From: Methylomicrobium lacus LW14
GTDB lineage: Bacteria > Pseudomonadota > Gammaproteobacteria > Methylococcales > Methylomonadaceae
Assembly: GCF_000527095.1 (NCBI RefSeq)
Contig: NZ_AZUN01000001.1
Location: forward strand, 2,831,501 to 2,895,500
Direction of reading: 5' to 3'
Length of the DNA stretch: 64,000 nt
This document shows positions 16,477-25,877 of the stretch, in pieces. The stretch's first letter is position 1. Each line of letters begins with the position of its first letter. Made by a program: the position numbers and the translations under genes. The notes beneath the pieces are model-generated. The model made no database searches and was not told the origin of the DNA. It saw nothing but the letters and a program-made list of their open reading frames with translations.

Positions 16477-17598
16477 TCAATCGAATCGGGCCGGCAGCCA
16501 GCCTCTTTCAACGCAATCGCGAAAACACCACTCCGGCGTGGTTTCGGTTTTATAGTTCCAGAAAAACCAGCCGAGGTATTTTTCGAAGGTGATCAGTTGC
16601 GCGTCGGCGTAGGCGCGGTAACCGACATCCATCTGGAAGCGGTCCATCTTTTCGAGGGCGTAGTTGAAAGGACCTTCCGCCCACAGCGAAACCATCTTTA
16701 GATTGAGCCCGAGGCTCCATTCGCCGACATAGATGGGCTGCCGCAGCTCCTGAATGATCTCGTCGGCCTCCTGTTTCCAATGCATCGCGGACTTTTGGAT
16801 GTGGCCGTAAATGTCCATGTCGATGTCGTTACGGTCGAAGCATTGATAGCGGTGGATATCGAGGACGACATTGCGAAAATCGGGTTCATTCATAAACCCG
16901 GTGTATTCGCGGAACGTGCGGAAGCCGTCATGAAAGACCACCGCGACATCTTCGGGCCTGCAATGCTTGCGGATGCGTGCGTAGCCGGCCTGATTGTAGC
17001 GTTTCAGAAAGTCGGTCGGAATGTCCCAGCGCGGCTCGTTCAGCACCTCGATCGCATGTAAAACGCGGCGCCCGTGGTAACGTTCGGCCAGTCTTTCGAG
17101 CACATCCAGCGAATACTCGACATATTCCGGTTTCGTGTGCCATTCGCAGACATTCATGATGCCGCCGTTGTCGAAACCGTTCTGGCAGCCGGGCGCCGCA
17201 TGCAGATCGAGCACGACCTGCAAGCCATAGGTTTCCGCCCAGTCGAAAGCGCGGTCGAGAATGTCGAGGCCGCCGACGACAAAAGGCTGCGTCGATGCGC
17301 CATAGGCGCGGTGGTAAGGATAGCCCGGCCCGAACAACCAATGCCCGACCGGAATCCTGACCGCATTGATACCGGCTTTTGCCAGCCAGGCGAAATCGTC
17401 TTCGGTGATAAAGGCATTCCAATGCTGCTTCAGCAAGGCATCCGCGCGTTCGCCGAGTTCGGTGCAATAGGAGGTCTCGTCGGTCGCGGCGAGCCCTTCG
17501 AACAGGCTCGGCGTGATCCATTTTTCGAGCACCAGCCAGCCGCCGAGGTTCACCCCGCGCAGTTTTTTGCCTTCGTTACGTTCGTTCAAAGAGGTCAT
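16477..17598 (-). CDS. Glycoside hydrolase family 5, exo-1,3-beta-glucanase-like
   Basis: 373 residues opening with LRGVNLGGWLVLEKWITPSLF, the signature of the GH5_9-like exo-beta-1,3-glucanases best known from fungi. Catalytic residues are visible: acid/base Glu188 in EVLNEPRW and nucleophile Glu293 in YVGEWSLGL. DLHAAPG and the FFWNYK tryptophan near the C-terminus also fit. No signal peptide is present, so it is probably cytoplasmic and would act on imported or internal glucans. A good ribosome site (GGGAGAA) precedes the ATG. It follows a transporter-like gene by 21 bp and is likely co-transcribed with it. Substrate is inferred. Confidence 0.88.
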   Translation of the reverse strand: MTSLNERNEGKKLRGVNLGGWLVLEKWITPSLFEGLAATDETSYCTELGERADALLKQHWNAFITEDDFAWLAKAGINAVRIPVGHWLFGPGYPYHRAYGASTQPFVVGGLDILDRAFDWAETYGLQVVLDLHAAPGCQNGFDNGGIMNVCEWHTKPEYVEYSLDVLERLAERYHGRRVLHAIEVLNEPRWDIPTDFLKRYNQAGYARIRKHCRPEDVAVVFHDGFRTFREYTGFMNEPDFRNVVLDIHRYQCFDRNDIDMDIYGHIQKSAMHWKQEADEIIQELRQPIYVGEWSLGLNLKMVSLWAEGPFNYALEKMDRFQMDVGYRAYADAQLITFEKYLGWFFWNYKTETTPEWCFRDCVERGWLPARFD

Positions 17599-17619
17599 CG
17601 ACGTTCTCCCTGCGGTCTA

Positions 17620-19302
17620 TTATGGAAGGACAATCCGGCGCTGATGAAACGCGTTGGCGGTCGGCTGATTGGTGATGGTCAACATCGCGGCTTCGGGAAG
17701 TTCATTGCGGATCAAAGTCAACATAGCCACCTCGCCTTTAGGATCGAGCGAATCGAACGCTTCTTGCAGCAAGATCCATTTCGGGCGATTCAACAGCAAA
17801 CGCACGGCACCGAGTCGTTGCTGCTGCTCGCGGGTCAGCGCGGTATCCCAATTTTCGGTCTCGTCGAGTTGCTCTTGCAATTCCTCTAGACCGACTTTGT
17901 TCAGAACTTCCTTGATCTCGATCGTGCCGAACCGTTCGATGCCCTGAGGATAACAGATCGCACTCCAGAGCGTTCCGCTCGGCAAATAAGGCCGCGGCGG
18001 CATCAAAAACAAGGGCTCGTCGTCGGGCAGTTCGATACGCCCGCTGCCCCAAGGCCAGAGGCCCACGATCGCCTTGAAGAGTTTGGCGCCGGTCGAGGAG
18101 TTGCCGTTGACCCATACCCGTTCGGCCGGCCGGATTTCGATATTGATGCCGGCAGCGATCATCTCGCCATCCCGCTTGTTCAAACACAGATCATGAATGC
18201 TCAGCACCGACATCTCCGATTTGCTCAGGCAAATCCGGTGCGGATCGGGGCAGGTCATTTCCTGTTCGAGGTTATCCAATGCGCCGACCAGACCCAGCAC
18301 GCGGTCGGCCGAAGCGCGCCAATTGGCGAACGCCGCCATGTTATCGACCGGCCAGGACAATGCCGACGCCATATGCTGGAATGCCTGCGCGGATTGCATC
18401 AGCGTGCCGAGAGAAATCGAGCCCAGCACATAGCGCGGCGCCGAGACGAGAATAGGAAAGGCCATCGACAGGACCGAGTAGCCGGAGGTAAACATCATGA
18501 TGTTACGCCAGGCCAAGGTTTGCCGGTCGTAAGTCTCTTTGATCGTTTGAAACAGTGAGCCGAAGCGCTGTCTTTCATTCGCTTCGCCATGGACCAGCGC
18601 AATCGCCATCGAGTTTTCGCGCGCCTTGACCAGACCGAAGCGGAAATTGGCTTCGACCGTTTGCCGCGCATCGGTCGCCTTGACCAGGGGGCGCCCTATC
18701 CACCAACCCAATATCGACGCGCCGACCGCATAAATCAACGCGATCCAGACCAGATGGCCCTGAATCTGCATGCCGCCTAAAACCACCGTACCGGAGAGCC
18801 GCCAAAGAATTTGGGTAAAACTGATCAGCAGCAACAGGCTGTAAAACAACGAATGCAGCAATTGGACCGCCTCTTCGGTCACGATGCGGACATCCTCGGC
18901 GATACGCCCGTCCGGATTGTCGTGCTCGCCCGGCATGAAGATGACCTGGTATTGCCGGCCATCGTCCATCCACAGCCCGCTGACCCGCTCGGTCAGCCAG
19001 CTGCGCCAGCCGATCTGCAGACTCCGCTTGACCGTCATATGCGTCGAGGTAATGGCGATGCCGGCTCCGAAGATAATCACCAGCAAACCGATCTGCTGGA
19101 TCAATCCCGCCATCGAATGTTGTTCGAGCGCATCGAAAAGCGCGGCGCTCCAGGCATTGATCACGACCGCCATGCCGATCTGCATCACGGTCAGCACGGT
19201 CAAGGCCAATGTGCGATTGCGGATGAAGCGTTTATTTTCGGAATTCCAATAAGGTCCGGCCAGCGCGACGAACTGATGAAAAAATCCCTTGGCGTTGAGC
19301 AT
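17620..19302 (-). CDS. YddA/SbmA-like ABC transporter with degenerate ATPase domain
   Basis: 560 residues; ATG at 19302 with GGAG upstream is preferred over the TTG two codons earlier. The N-terminal 330 residues are a membrane domain of the SbmA/BacA-YddA type (WRSWLTERV, QRFGSLFQTI regions). The C-terminal part has the shape of an ATP-binding domain, but its key residues are changed. Walker A reads GNSSTGAKL with no GK(S/T), Walker B reads ILLQEAFDSLD with Gln for the Asp, the signature is LTREQQQRL, and the H-loop has TNQP. It should therefore not hydrolyse ATP. SbmA-type relatives work by proton drive without any ATPase domain. Substrate unknown. Confidence 0.82.
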   Translation of the reverse strand: MLNAKGFFHQFVALAGPYWNSENKRFIRNRTLALTVLTVMQIGMAVVINAWSAALFDALEQHSMAGLIQQIGLLVIIFGAGIAITSTHMTVKRSLQIGWRSWLTERVSGLWMDDGRQYQVIFMPGEHDNPDGRIAEDVRIVTEEAVQLLHSLFYSLLLLISFTQILWRLSGTVVLGGMQIQGHLVWIALIYAVGASILGWWIGRPLVKATDARQTVEANFRFGLVKARENSMAIALVHGEANERQRFGSLFQTIKETYDRQTLAWRNIMMFTSGYSVLSMAFPILVSAPRYVLGSISLGTLMQSAQAFQHMASALSWPVDNMAAFANWRASADRVLGLVGALDNLEQEMTCPDPHRICLSKSEMSVLSIHDLCLNKRDGEMIAAGINIEIRPAERVWVNGNSSTGAKLFKAIVGLWPWGSGRIELPDDEPLFLMPPRPYLPSGTLWSAICYPQGIERFGTIEIKEVLNKVGLEELQEQLDETENWDTALTREQQQRLGAVRLLLNRPKWILLQEAFDSLDPKGEVAMLTLIRNELPEAAMLTITNQPTANAFHQRRIVLP

Positions 19303-19490
19303 AGGCAATTCTCCATGGAGGGAGATAAAAATATAGATGCATTCCGCTGAAATAACCTATCGCCCGGCTGCGAGTCGATTCGAGTCGTTATCCGCTAAAC
19401 GGAGCACGTAAAACGCCCGATTGTAATTGAATTCCGCATTGATTGAATACAGCTTTTTGCTTCGGAGTCGTCACCTAGGCAAATGCGAGT

Positions 19491-20756
19491 TTATCCCTTG
19501 CCAAGCGCCCAAGCCGGATGGCGGCGATTTAGCCAGTCACGCGCGCCCTGCCCCGCGCACAAGCCGGTGGCGAAACAGGCCGTGAGCAGATACCCGCCGG
19601 TGGGAGCCTCCCAGTCGAGCATTTCACCTGCGACAAAAACGCCGGGCAGAGCGGTAAGCATCAGGTTTTGATCGAGGCTGTTAAAGCGCACGCCGCCGGC
19701 GGTGCTGATCGCTTCGGCGAGGGGGCGGGGGGTGCGCACGGTGATCGGCAAGGCCTTGATCGTCGCCGCCAGCGTGGCCGCATCGGCAAATTGTGCCTTA
19801 CCGAGCACCTCGTGCAGCAAGGCCACCTTAACGCCGGTAAGGCCGACGCGGCTTTGCAAATGGCTAGAGAGCGACCGCGATCCGCGGGGATGACTGACTT
19901 CGGCCACCACCCGCGCGGCGTCGCGTCCGGGCGCCAGATCAAGCGTGAAGGTGGCGCTGCCGTGGGCATTCAACTGCTCGCGCAGCCGCTGCGAAAACGC
20001 GTAAACCAGGCTGCCCTCCACGCCATGCGCGCTAACCACCATTTCACCTTGGCGCTGCTCGGTGCGGCCCTGCGCGTCGGTAAACGTCAGCGCCACCGAT
20101 TTGAGCTGTGCGCCGGCAAATTTATCGCGCAGATGCGCACTCCACGCCACCTCGAAGCCGCAATTAGCGCTTTGCAATGGCGCGATCTCTACGCCCCGAG
20201 CCTTGAGCCACGGCAACCAGGCGCCGTCCGACCCCAGTTGCGGCCAGCTGGCGCCGCCCAGCGCCAGCACCGTCGCCTGCGGCTTGAGCGAAATTTCGCC
20301 GCCCGGACTGGCCAGCCGCAACGCGCCGTCGGCATCCCAGCCCAGCCAGCGGTGGCGCACATGCAGGCGCACGCCGGCACTGCGCAGGCGATGCAGCCAA
20401 GCCCGCAGCAACGGCGCGGCTTTCATCTGCGTGGGAAAGACTCGGCCCGAGCTGCCGACAAAGGTGTCGATACCCAGCCCGTGCACCCACGCGCGCAAGG
20501 CGCTCGGCGGCAGCCGGTCGAGAACGGCTTGCAGCTGCGGCCGGCGATCGCCATAGCGGGCGCAGAAGGTGTCGTAGGCTTCGCCGTGGGTGATATTCAA
20601 TCCGCCGATGCCGGCCAGCAATAACTTGCGGCCGACCGATGGCATGGCGTCGTAAACATCGACCTGCACGCCCGCAAGACTCAGCGCTTCGGCAGCCATC
20701 AGCCCGGCCGGACCTCCGCCGATAATGGCAACTTGCGGGGCGGTATACTCGGTCAT
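19491..20756 (-). CDS. FAD/NAD(P)-binding flavoprotein, HI0933/TIGR03862 family
   Basis: About 421 residues starting at MTEYTAPQV; the frame continues 20 codons upstream but this ATG precedes the dinucleotide-binding strand directly. Seen: QVAIIGGGPAGLMAAEAL (FAD-binding GxGxxG), GRKLLLAGIGGLNITHGE typical of the HI0933-like family, and a C-terminal VFVAGEMLDWEAPTGGYLL FAD-binding segment. The family includes E. coli YhiN and clostridial BaiN; the true substrate is not known for the TIGR03862 branch. Divergent from the haemoglobin gene. Confidence 0.87.
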   Translation of the reverse strand: MTEYTAPQVAIIGGGPAGLMAAEALSLAGVQVDVYDAMPSVGRKLLLAGIGGLNITHGEAYDTFCARYGDRRPQLQAVLDRLPPSALRAWVHGLGIDTFVGSSGRVFPTQMKAAPLLRAWLHRLRSAGVRLHVRHRWLGWDADGALRLASPGGEISLKPQATVLALGGASWPQLGSDGAWLPWLKARGVEIAPLQSANCGFEVAWSAHLRDKFAGAQLKSVALTFTDAQGRTEQRQGEMVVSAHGVEGSLVYAFSQRLREQLNAHGSATFTLDLAPGRDAARVVAEVSHPRGSRSLSSHLQSRVGLTGVKVALLHEVLGKAQFADAATLAATIKALPITVRTPRPLAEAISTAGGVRFNSLDQNLMLTALPGVFVAGEMLDWEAPTGGYLLTACFATGLCAGQGARDWLNRRHPAWALGKG

Positions 20757-20839
20757 AAGGGGGGCTGTTGAAGTTTGGCTAGGCGCGCATTTTAACCTAA
20801 ATGCCGTCGTTAACAATTCGGAAGCGCAAAAAATCCGCC

Positions 20840-20868
20840 TTGAATTATGTCCCTGACGACCCTAGTAT
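20840..20868 (+). promoter_or_regulatory. Likely sigma70 promoter for the truncated haemoglobin
   Basis: TTGAAT (20840-20845) and TAGTAT (20863-20868) are separated by exactly 17 bp and lie about 34 bp upstream of the haemoglobin ATG. The spacing is ideal and both boxes are near consensus. Alternative use of the overlapping TATAAA would need a 20-bp spacer and is less likely. Confidence 0.5.
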
Positions 20869-20901
20869 AAACAGCAAACCCACTTTAAAGAGCAATTAGT
20901 T

Positions 20902-21294
20902 ATGACAACCCTCACGCCTTACGCGGCCATCGGCGGCGAACAGGCCATCCTCAGTTTGGTCGACCGATTTTACTTCTATATGGATACCCTGCCCGAGGCG
21001 CAAGGCCTACGCGCCATACATCAGCCCAGTCTTGCCTCCGCCAAGAGCAAGCTATTCAAGTTTCTGTCCGGCTGGCTGGGCGGTCCCAATTTGTTCATCG
21101 AAGAATTCGGCCACCCGATGCTGCGCGCCCGCCATTTGCCCTTCGCCATTGGCGAATCGGAGCGTGACCAGTGGATGCTGTGCATGAATAAAGCGCTGGA
21201 CGAAATGACCATGGACCCGCAGCTGAAAACCAATATCCAAAATGCTTTGCAGCAACTATCCACCCACATGATTAATCAGGAGCCGGCTCAATAG
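20902..21294 (+). CDS. glbO: Group II truncated haemoglobin
   Basis: 130 residues of the TrHbO type. Seen: FYFYMDTLPEA (B helix region), LSGWLGGPNLFIEEFGHPMLRARHLPF, where His78 is the proximal haem ligand, and the G-helix Trp in DQWMLCMNKAL. Group II globins bind oxygen tightly and are linked to oxygen or nitric oxide/peroxide chemistry, but the exact role varies. Cytoplasmic. Preceded by its own predicted promoter. Confidence 0.95.
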   Translation: MTTLTPYAAIGGEQAILSLVDRFYFYMDTLPEAQGLRAIHQPSLASAKSKLFKFLSGWLGGPNLFIEEFGHPMLRARHLPFAIGESERDQWMLCMNKALDEMTMDPQLKTNIQNALQQLSTHMINQEPAQ

Positions 21295-21361
21295 TCTGCG
21301 GCGGCCTGTTGACCTGGATTTTAAAAACCGAATCGGCACGGCCGTGCCTCATACGCGGCAG

Positions 21362-21631
21362 TCAGCCCTTGTTACCGGTCCTCGTCAAAATCTCCCATTC
21401 AGATAAAATAGCCATCGCCTCTTCCGTAGTGCTGCCGCAGGCATCTTCGGTCGCCTGAAAGCCGCTACACACAAGAGGCCGGCTAGGCTGCAAGAAAATT
21501 GAACATTTATTTTCACTATCCAAATGCAGGCAACGCACCCCAGCGGGTTTACCGAAAGGATGTAAAGGCGTGGCTGAAGAAATAGATGGCGCGATACAAC
21601 AAGCGCCACAGCCGATTCGACACTGCATCAA
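21362..21631 (-). CDS. YkgJ family cysteine cluster protein
   Basis: 89 residues with the CRIGCGACC motif at the N-terminus followed by further cysteines (RCLHL, KCSIF, LVCSGF, ACGST). This matches the small YkgJ/UPF0153 proteins thought to chelate zinc or iron, with E. coli YkgJ of similar size. Convergent with the haemoglobin gene. Function unknown. Confidence 0.88.
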   Translation of the reverse strand: MMQCRIGCGACCIAPSISSATPLHPFGKPAGVRCLHLDSENKCSIFLQPSRPLVCSGFQATEDACGSTTEEAMAILSEWEILTRTGNKG

Positions 21632-21939
21632 ATAACCTCATCTGTTTTTAAGGGGCCTCATACAGCCGATTAACGCCGCGTGGGCATGCAATCCACTTTA
21701 ACATTGACCACTTTACTAGAAAAACGCCAAATTCATTGGGGTAAGATACTGATTGAGCCTTGCGGTCATCTTGGTGTCTGGAAAATTTTCAATGTTGACT
21801 TACCTGAGTCCCTGGTAATTTTTTCAGGGTGATTAACGGCACCGTTTTCGCTCGCCAGTTAATGTCAACGTTTTATGTGCAAAATCCCCCAGCCACCCTG
21901 TACACTGATAACTCAAAAAATCCAACCCCCCGAACACGA

Positions 21940-24582
21940 ATGAAATTGAAGTTAACCCTCTCCCGTTTAGAAAACCTGTTGATGACCGCCTGCGACGACC
22001 TGCGCGGCAGCATGGATGCCAGCGAATATAAGGAATACATCTTCGGCATGTTGTTTCTGAAACGGGCCAGCGACCTGTTCGATCAGCGTCAGGCCGAACT
22101 GCGCAAACAGTTTGCCGCCCAGGGCATGTCACCGGACGATATTGAAGGAGCACTGATAGATTCGGACCACTATTCCGGCAAATATTTCTTCGTGCCGCCG
22201 CGCGCCCGCTGGAATCAGGGCTGGCAGGAAGCCGTGGTGGAGAACGGCCAGGAAAAGATCATCGACCGTCCGGCGCTCAAGCACGTCAAGGAAAACGTCG
22301 GCTCCGCCCTGAACAAGGCGCTGGAAGCGATCGAAGACCATAACATGGACGCCTTACAGGACGTGCTCAAGGGCATCAACTTCAACCGCAAGATCGGCCA
22401 GCGTACGCTGGATGACGATACCCTGGCCGACTTCGTGCAGAACTTCGAAAAAATCCCGCTCAAGGACAGCGACTTTGAATTCCCCGACCTGCTTGGCGCC
22501 GCCTACGAATGGCTGATCAAATACTTCGCCGATTCCGCCGGTAAAAAAGCCGGCGAGTTCTATACCCCTGCCGAAGTGGTGCGCATCTGCGTCGAAATCT
22601 GCGATCCGGAAGAAGGTATGAGCGTCTACGACCCGACGGTGGGCTCCGGCGGCATGCTGATCCAGATGCGCGATTATCTGCGCGAAAAAGGCGGCAGCGC
22701 CGATGAGCTGGCGCTCTACGGCCAGGAGAAAATGGGCACCACCTGGTCCATCTGCAAAATGAACATGCTGCTGCATGGCATTTCCCATGCCGATATTCGT
22801 CAGGAAGACACCCTGCGCGAGCCGCAGCATCTGGACGAAACCAACGAATTGAAACGCTTCGACCGCGTCGTCGCCAATCCGCCGTTCAGCCAGAACTACA
22901 TCAAAAAGGATTTGAAATTTTCCGGCCGCTTTCCGGTGATGATGCCGGAGAAAGGCAAAAAGGCCGACTTGATGTTCGTCCAGCACATGTTGTCCGTACT
23001 CAAGCACAACGGCCGCATGGCGACGGTGATGCCACACGGCGTGCTGTTTCGTGGCGGCGAAGAGCGCGAAGCGCGCAAGCACTTTATCGAGCACGGCTAT
23101 CTGGAGGCCATCATCGGCCTGCCCGGCAACCTGTTCTACGGCACCGGCATTCCTGCCTGCATTCTGGTGATGAATAAAGACGGCGCCGCCAACCGCGACC
23201 ATGTGCTGTTCATCAACGCCGACCGCGAATACCGCGAAGGCAAGGCGCAAAACCATCTGCGCCCGGAAGACATCGACAAGATCATCTACGCCTACCGCGC
23301 GAATAAAGACATTCCTGCCTACGCCCGCCGCGTGCCGAAGGCGGAAATCGTCGCCGAAGACTACAACTGCAATATCCGCCGCTATGTGGACAACGCTCCG
23401 CCGCCCGAACCGCACGACGTGCGCGCCCATCTGCATGGCGGCGTGCCTAGGGTGGAAGTCGAAAGCCTGGCGAACTTCTGGCAAAACTACCCGCAATTGA
23501 AAGACGATGCCTTTGTCAGCCGGGATGAAACTTATCTTGATTTTGCCCCGGTTTTAGCCGACAAGCGCGAAATCGCCGACTTTGTGGCAAGCCATCAAAG
23601 CGTGATGTCCCGTCACGAAGAATTTATGCAAACCCTGGAAAACTGGTGGCAGGCCAACTTGCCGATAGTCGAAGCGCTGGCGCCCGATGCCGCGAACCAG
23701 GAAGGCAAACCGCGCAATGTCTATGTGATGCGCAGCAGTCTGCTGGCCAGCATCGAACAGGCGCTGGCCGGGCAAAACCTGCTGACTCCTTTCCAGGTGC
23801 GCGGCGCCTTTGCCAACTATGTCGATGTCCTCAAGGCCGATTTCAAATCCATCGCCGCCAGCGGCTGGGGGCCGGAGCTGATCCCGGACGAGGACATTCT
23901 GCAAAGCCAGTTCCCCGAGGTGCTGGAAGCGCTGGAACAGGCCCAATCCCGGCTATCCGAGCTGCAAGCCCTGTTTGCCGCCGCCGATGAGGAAGACTTT
24001 GAAGACAGCGACGACACCGGCGTGATGAATTCAGATCAAGTGAAAGATCTGAAAGCCCGCCTGAAAGAAGCCAAAGGCATGGCCAGGCTGTGCAAGCGCG
24101 ACCCGAACATGGGCGATGCGGAGCTCTATCAGCGCGAAGCCGAGCAGATCGAGGCACAACTTGATCGCCACAAAGTGCTGGAAGACGAAGTCAAAACGCT
24201 CAGGGCTACGATAAAAGGAATCGAGGGCAAGCGCGACGAACTGGTGCAAAGCGCCCGCGAAAAAATCTCCACCGACGAGGCTCGCACGGTGATTATCGAG
24301 CGCCTGCGGCAACTACTGATGCACACCTACCGCGCTTATCTTCGCGCCGACCAGCGCGCCTGCATCAAGGCCATTGAAAACCTGTGGAGCAAATACGCGG
24401 TCACCGCCAAGACCATCGAAGCCGAGCGCGATGCGGCGGCTGAGCAGTTAAAAGCGTTTTTGGTGGAGTTGGGGTACGACGTGCACGACTGCATGGATGC
24501 AGGAGGTAGAGCAATGTCGGGAACAATTGCCGAGGCTGCACAAGTGCCGCGAGCGCAAGGATGCGCAGGAGCGACGGAGTGA
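21940..24582 (+). CDS. hsdM: Type I restriction-modification methyltransferase subunit HsdM
   Basis: 880 residues from MKLKLTLSRLENLL; the frame is open upstream but family similarity begins here. HsdM adds N6-methyladenine marks and is needed for both methylation and restriction complexes. Seen: the helical N-terminal domain with MDASEYKEYIFGMLFLKRAS, SAM motif DPTVGSGGML and catalytic NPPF. After about residue 500 there is a long alpha-helical, coiled-coil-rich extension found in a subset of HsdM proteins. The last 30 or so residues, after LVELGYD, are encoded by a dispersed repeat (24486 on) and are probably not native. The stop overlaps the hsdS start (TGATG). Confidence 0.96.
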   Translation: MKLKLTLSRLENLLMTACDDLRGSMDASEYKEYIFGMLFLKRASDLFDQRQAELRKQFAAQGMSPDDIEGALIDSDHYSGKYFFVPPRARWNQGWQEAVVENGQEKIIDRPALKHVKENVGSALNKALEAIEDHNMDALQDVLKGINFNRKIGQRTLDDDTLADFVQNFEKIPLKDSDFEFPDLLGAAYEWLIKYFADSAGKKAGEFYTPAEVVRICVEICDPEEGMSVYDPTVGSGGMLIQMRDYLREKGGSADELALYGQEKMGTTWSICKMNMLLHGISHADIRQEDTLREPQHLDETNELKRFDRVVANPPFSQNYIKKDLKFSGRFPVMMPEKGKKADLMFVQHMLSVLKHNGRMATVMPHGVLFRGGEEREARKHFIEHGYLEAIIGLPGNLFYGTGIPACILVMNKDGAANRDHVLFINADREYREGKAQNHLRPEDIDKIIYAYRANKDIPAYARRVPKAEIVAEDYNCNIRRYVDNAPPPEPHDVRAHLHGGVPRVEVESLANFWQNYPQLKDDAFVSRDETYLDFAPVLADKREIADFVASHQSVMSRHEEFMQTLENWWQANLPIVEALAPDAANQEGKPRNVYVMRSSLLASIEQALAGQNLLTPFQVRGAFANYVDVLKADFKSIAASGWGPELIPDEDILQSQFPEVLEALEQAQSRLSELQALFAAADEEDFEDSDDTGVMNSDQVKDLKARLKEAKGMARLCKRDPNMGDAELYQREAEQIEAQLDRHKVLEDEVKTLRATIKGIEGKRDELVQSAREKISTDEARTVIIERLRQLLMHTYRAYLRADQRACIKAIENLWSKYAVTAKTIEAERDAAAEQLKAFLVELGYDVHDCMDAGGRAMSGTIAEAAQVPRAQGCAGATE
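24486..24516 (+). repeat. Dispersed 31-bp repeat, copy 1, inside the end of hsdM
   Basis: Identical over 31 bp to 54430-54460 (core CTGCATGGATGCAGGAGG, containing the palindrome CTGCAT-GG-ATGCAG), with similarity continuing about 15 bp further (AACAATTGCCGAG versus AGCAATTGCCGAG). Short inverted flanks GTGCA / TGCAC surround it. Here it is translated as the hsdM C-terminal tail. Confidence 0.85.
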
Positions 24583-25877
24583 TGGGGGGCTTAATGGAAG
24601 TCCAGCTTGGAAAGCTGTTCTCAAAACTTGTGAATGGCGGGACGCCCTCTACTGACATTGCAAGTTATTGGGGAGGGTCAATTCCGTGGGTAACTGGAGC
24701 AGACTTTACCAGTCGAGGGATTGGAGAGTTTCGCCGATATGTATCTGAAAGTGGTATTCGTTCAAGCTCCACATCAGTGGTCGACCCAGGCAATCTTCTC
24801 GTTGTTACGCGAACAGGTGTAGGCAAATTAGCGATTGCAAAGGAGCCGATTGCGATCAGTCAGGATATAACAGGTGTTTATCCTGATCCGACTAAGACGG
24901 ATACTCTGTTTCTTTACTTTTTGCTTGTTAAGGAATTGGAAGAACTCAAGAAGTTAAACCAAGGCACCAGCATAAATGGAATAATTCGGTCAGATTTTGA
25001 GAAACATCTTGTCAAAATTCCCGCCGAAATTCACGTCCAACAAAAAATCGCCAGGATTCTCCAAACCATCGACCAAGCCATCGAAAAAACCGAAGCGCTG
25101 ATTGAAAAATACCAGCATATCAAAGCGGGGCTGATGCACGATCTTTTTACCCGCGGCATCGGCGCCGACGGCAAACTGCGCCCGCCCCACGAACAAGCTC
25201 CGGAACTGTATCAGGAAACCCCGATTGGGTGGATTCCGAAGGAGTGGAAGTTTGATTCTCTAAAAAATATCTTTGGAGCAAAGAATATCGTAAACGGCCC
25301 ATTTGGAAGCGATCTTCTAACTTCAGAGCTGAAAAAAGAAGGTATCTCAGTCTTGTATTGCCAAGATATAAAGCCTGGAGTCTTTACCCGTATCTCAAAT
25401 TCAAATGTTACTCCCTTCAAAGCGGCCCAATTAGCCTTCTGCAATGTTCGCAAAAATGACATTCTGCTTGCCAAAGTTGGCTCTCCTCCTTGTGATAGTT
25501 GTGTTTATGAGGAAGAGTCAAGTGCAGTGGTTACCCAAGATGTTATTCGGATAAGGCCTTCCTCGGAGTATGGGGCTGAATTTTTCTCCTCTTGGTTTAA
25601 TTCTGGCTACGGCAGACAAGCAATCAAGAAAATATCAATTGAAGGGACTCGTGAGCGAGTTTCTCTCGGTGAATTTAAAGAGTTGACTGTACCTTTTCCG
25701 GATATTGCGGAGCAGATTGCGATTGGCAGAAGAATAAGTCAAGCGCAGAAATTTATTGCTGAGGAAAAACGCAATTTGATAAAACTTAAACAAAAAAAAT
25801 CCGGCCTAATGCACGACCTGCTCACCGGTAAAGTCCAGGTCAATGTCAACGAACCCAACACGGCGGCAAAGGCATGA
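24582..25877 (+). CDS. hsdS: Type I restriction-modification specificity subunit HsdS
   Basis: About 431 residues. HsdS recognises the bipartite DNA target of the complex. The two target-recognition domains (about residues 4-150 and 210-380) are visibly AT-richer than neighbouring genes, as usual for these exchangeable regions. Between them and at the end lie the repeated helical spacers, AIEKTEALIEKYQHIKAGL...LMHDLFTRGI and ...KKSGLMHDLLTGKV. The second domain opens with GWIPKEWKF. The ATG overlaps the hsdM stop; a Met four codons later is an alternative. The stop overlaps the DUF1016 gene by four bases. The target sequence cannot be deduced by eye. Confidence 0.95.
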   Translation: MGGLMEVQLGKLFSKLVNGGTPSTDIASYWGGSIPWVTGADFTSRGIGEFRRYVSESGIRSSSTSVVDPGNLLVVTRTGVGKLAIAKEPIAISQDITGVYPDPTKTDTLFLYFLLVKELEELKKLNQGTSINGIIRSDFEKHLVKIPAEIHVQQKIARILQTIDQAIEKTEALIEKYQHIKAGLMHDLFTRGIGADGKLRPPHEQAPELYQETPIGWIPKEWKFDSLKNIFGAKNIVNGPFGSDLLTSELKKEGISVLYCQDIKPGVFTRISNSNVTPFKAAQLAFCNVRKNDILLAKVGSPPCDSCVYEEESSAVVTQDVIRIRPSSEYGAEFFSSWFNSGYGRQAIKKISIEGTRERVSLGEFKELTVPFPDIAEQIAIGRRISQAQKFIAEEKRNLIKLKQKKSGLMHDLLTGKVQVNVNEPNTAAKA

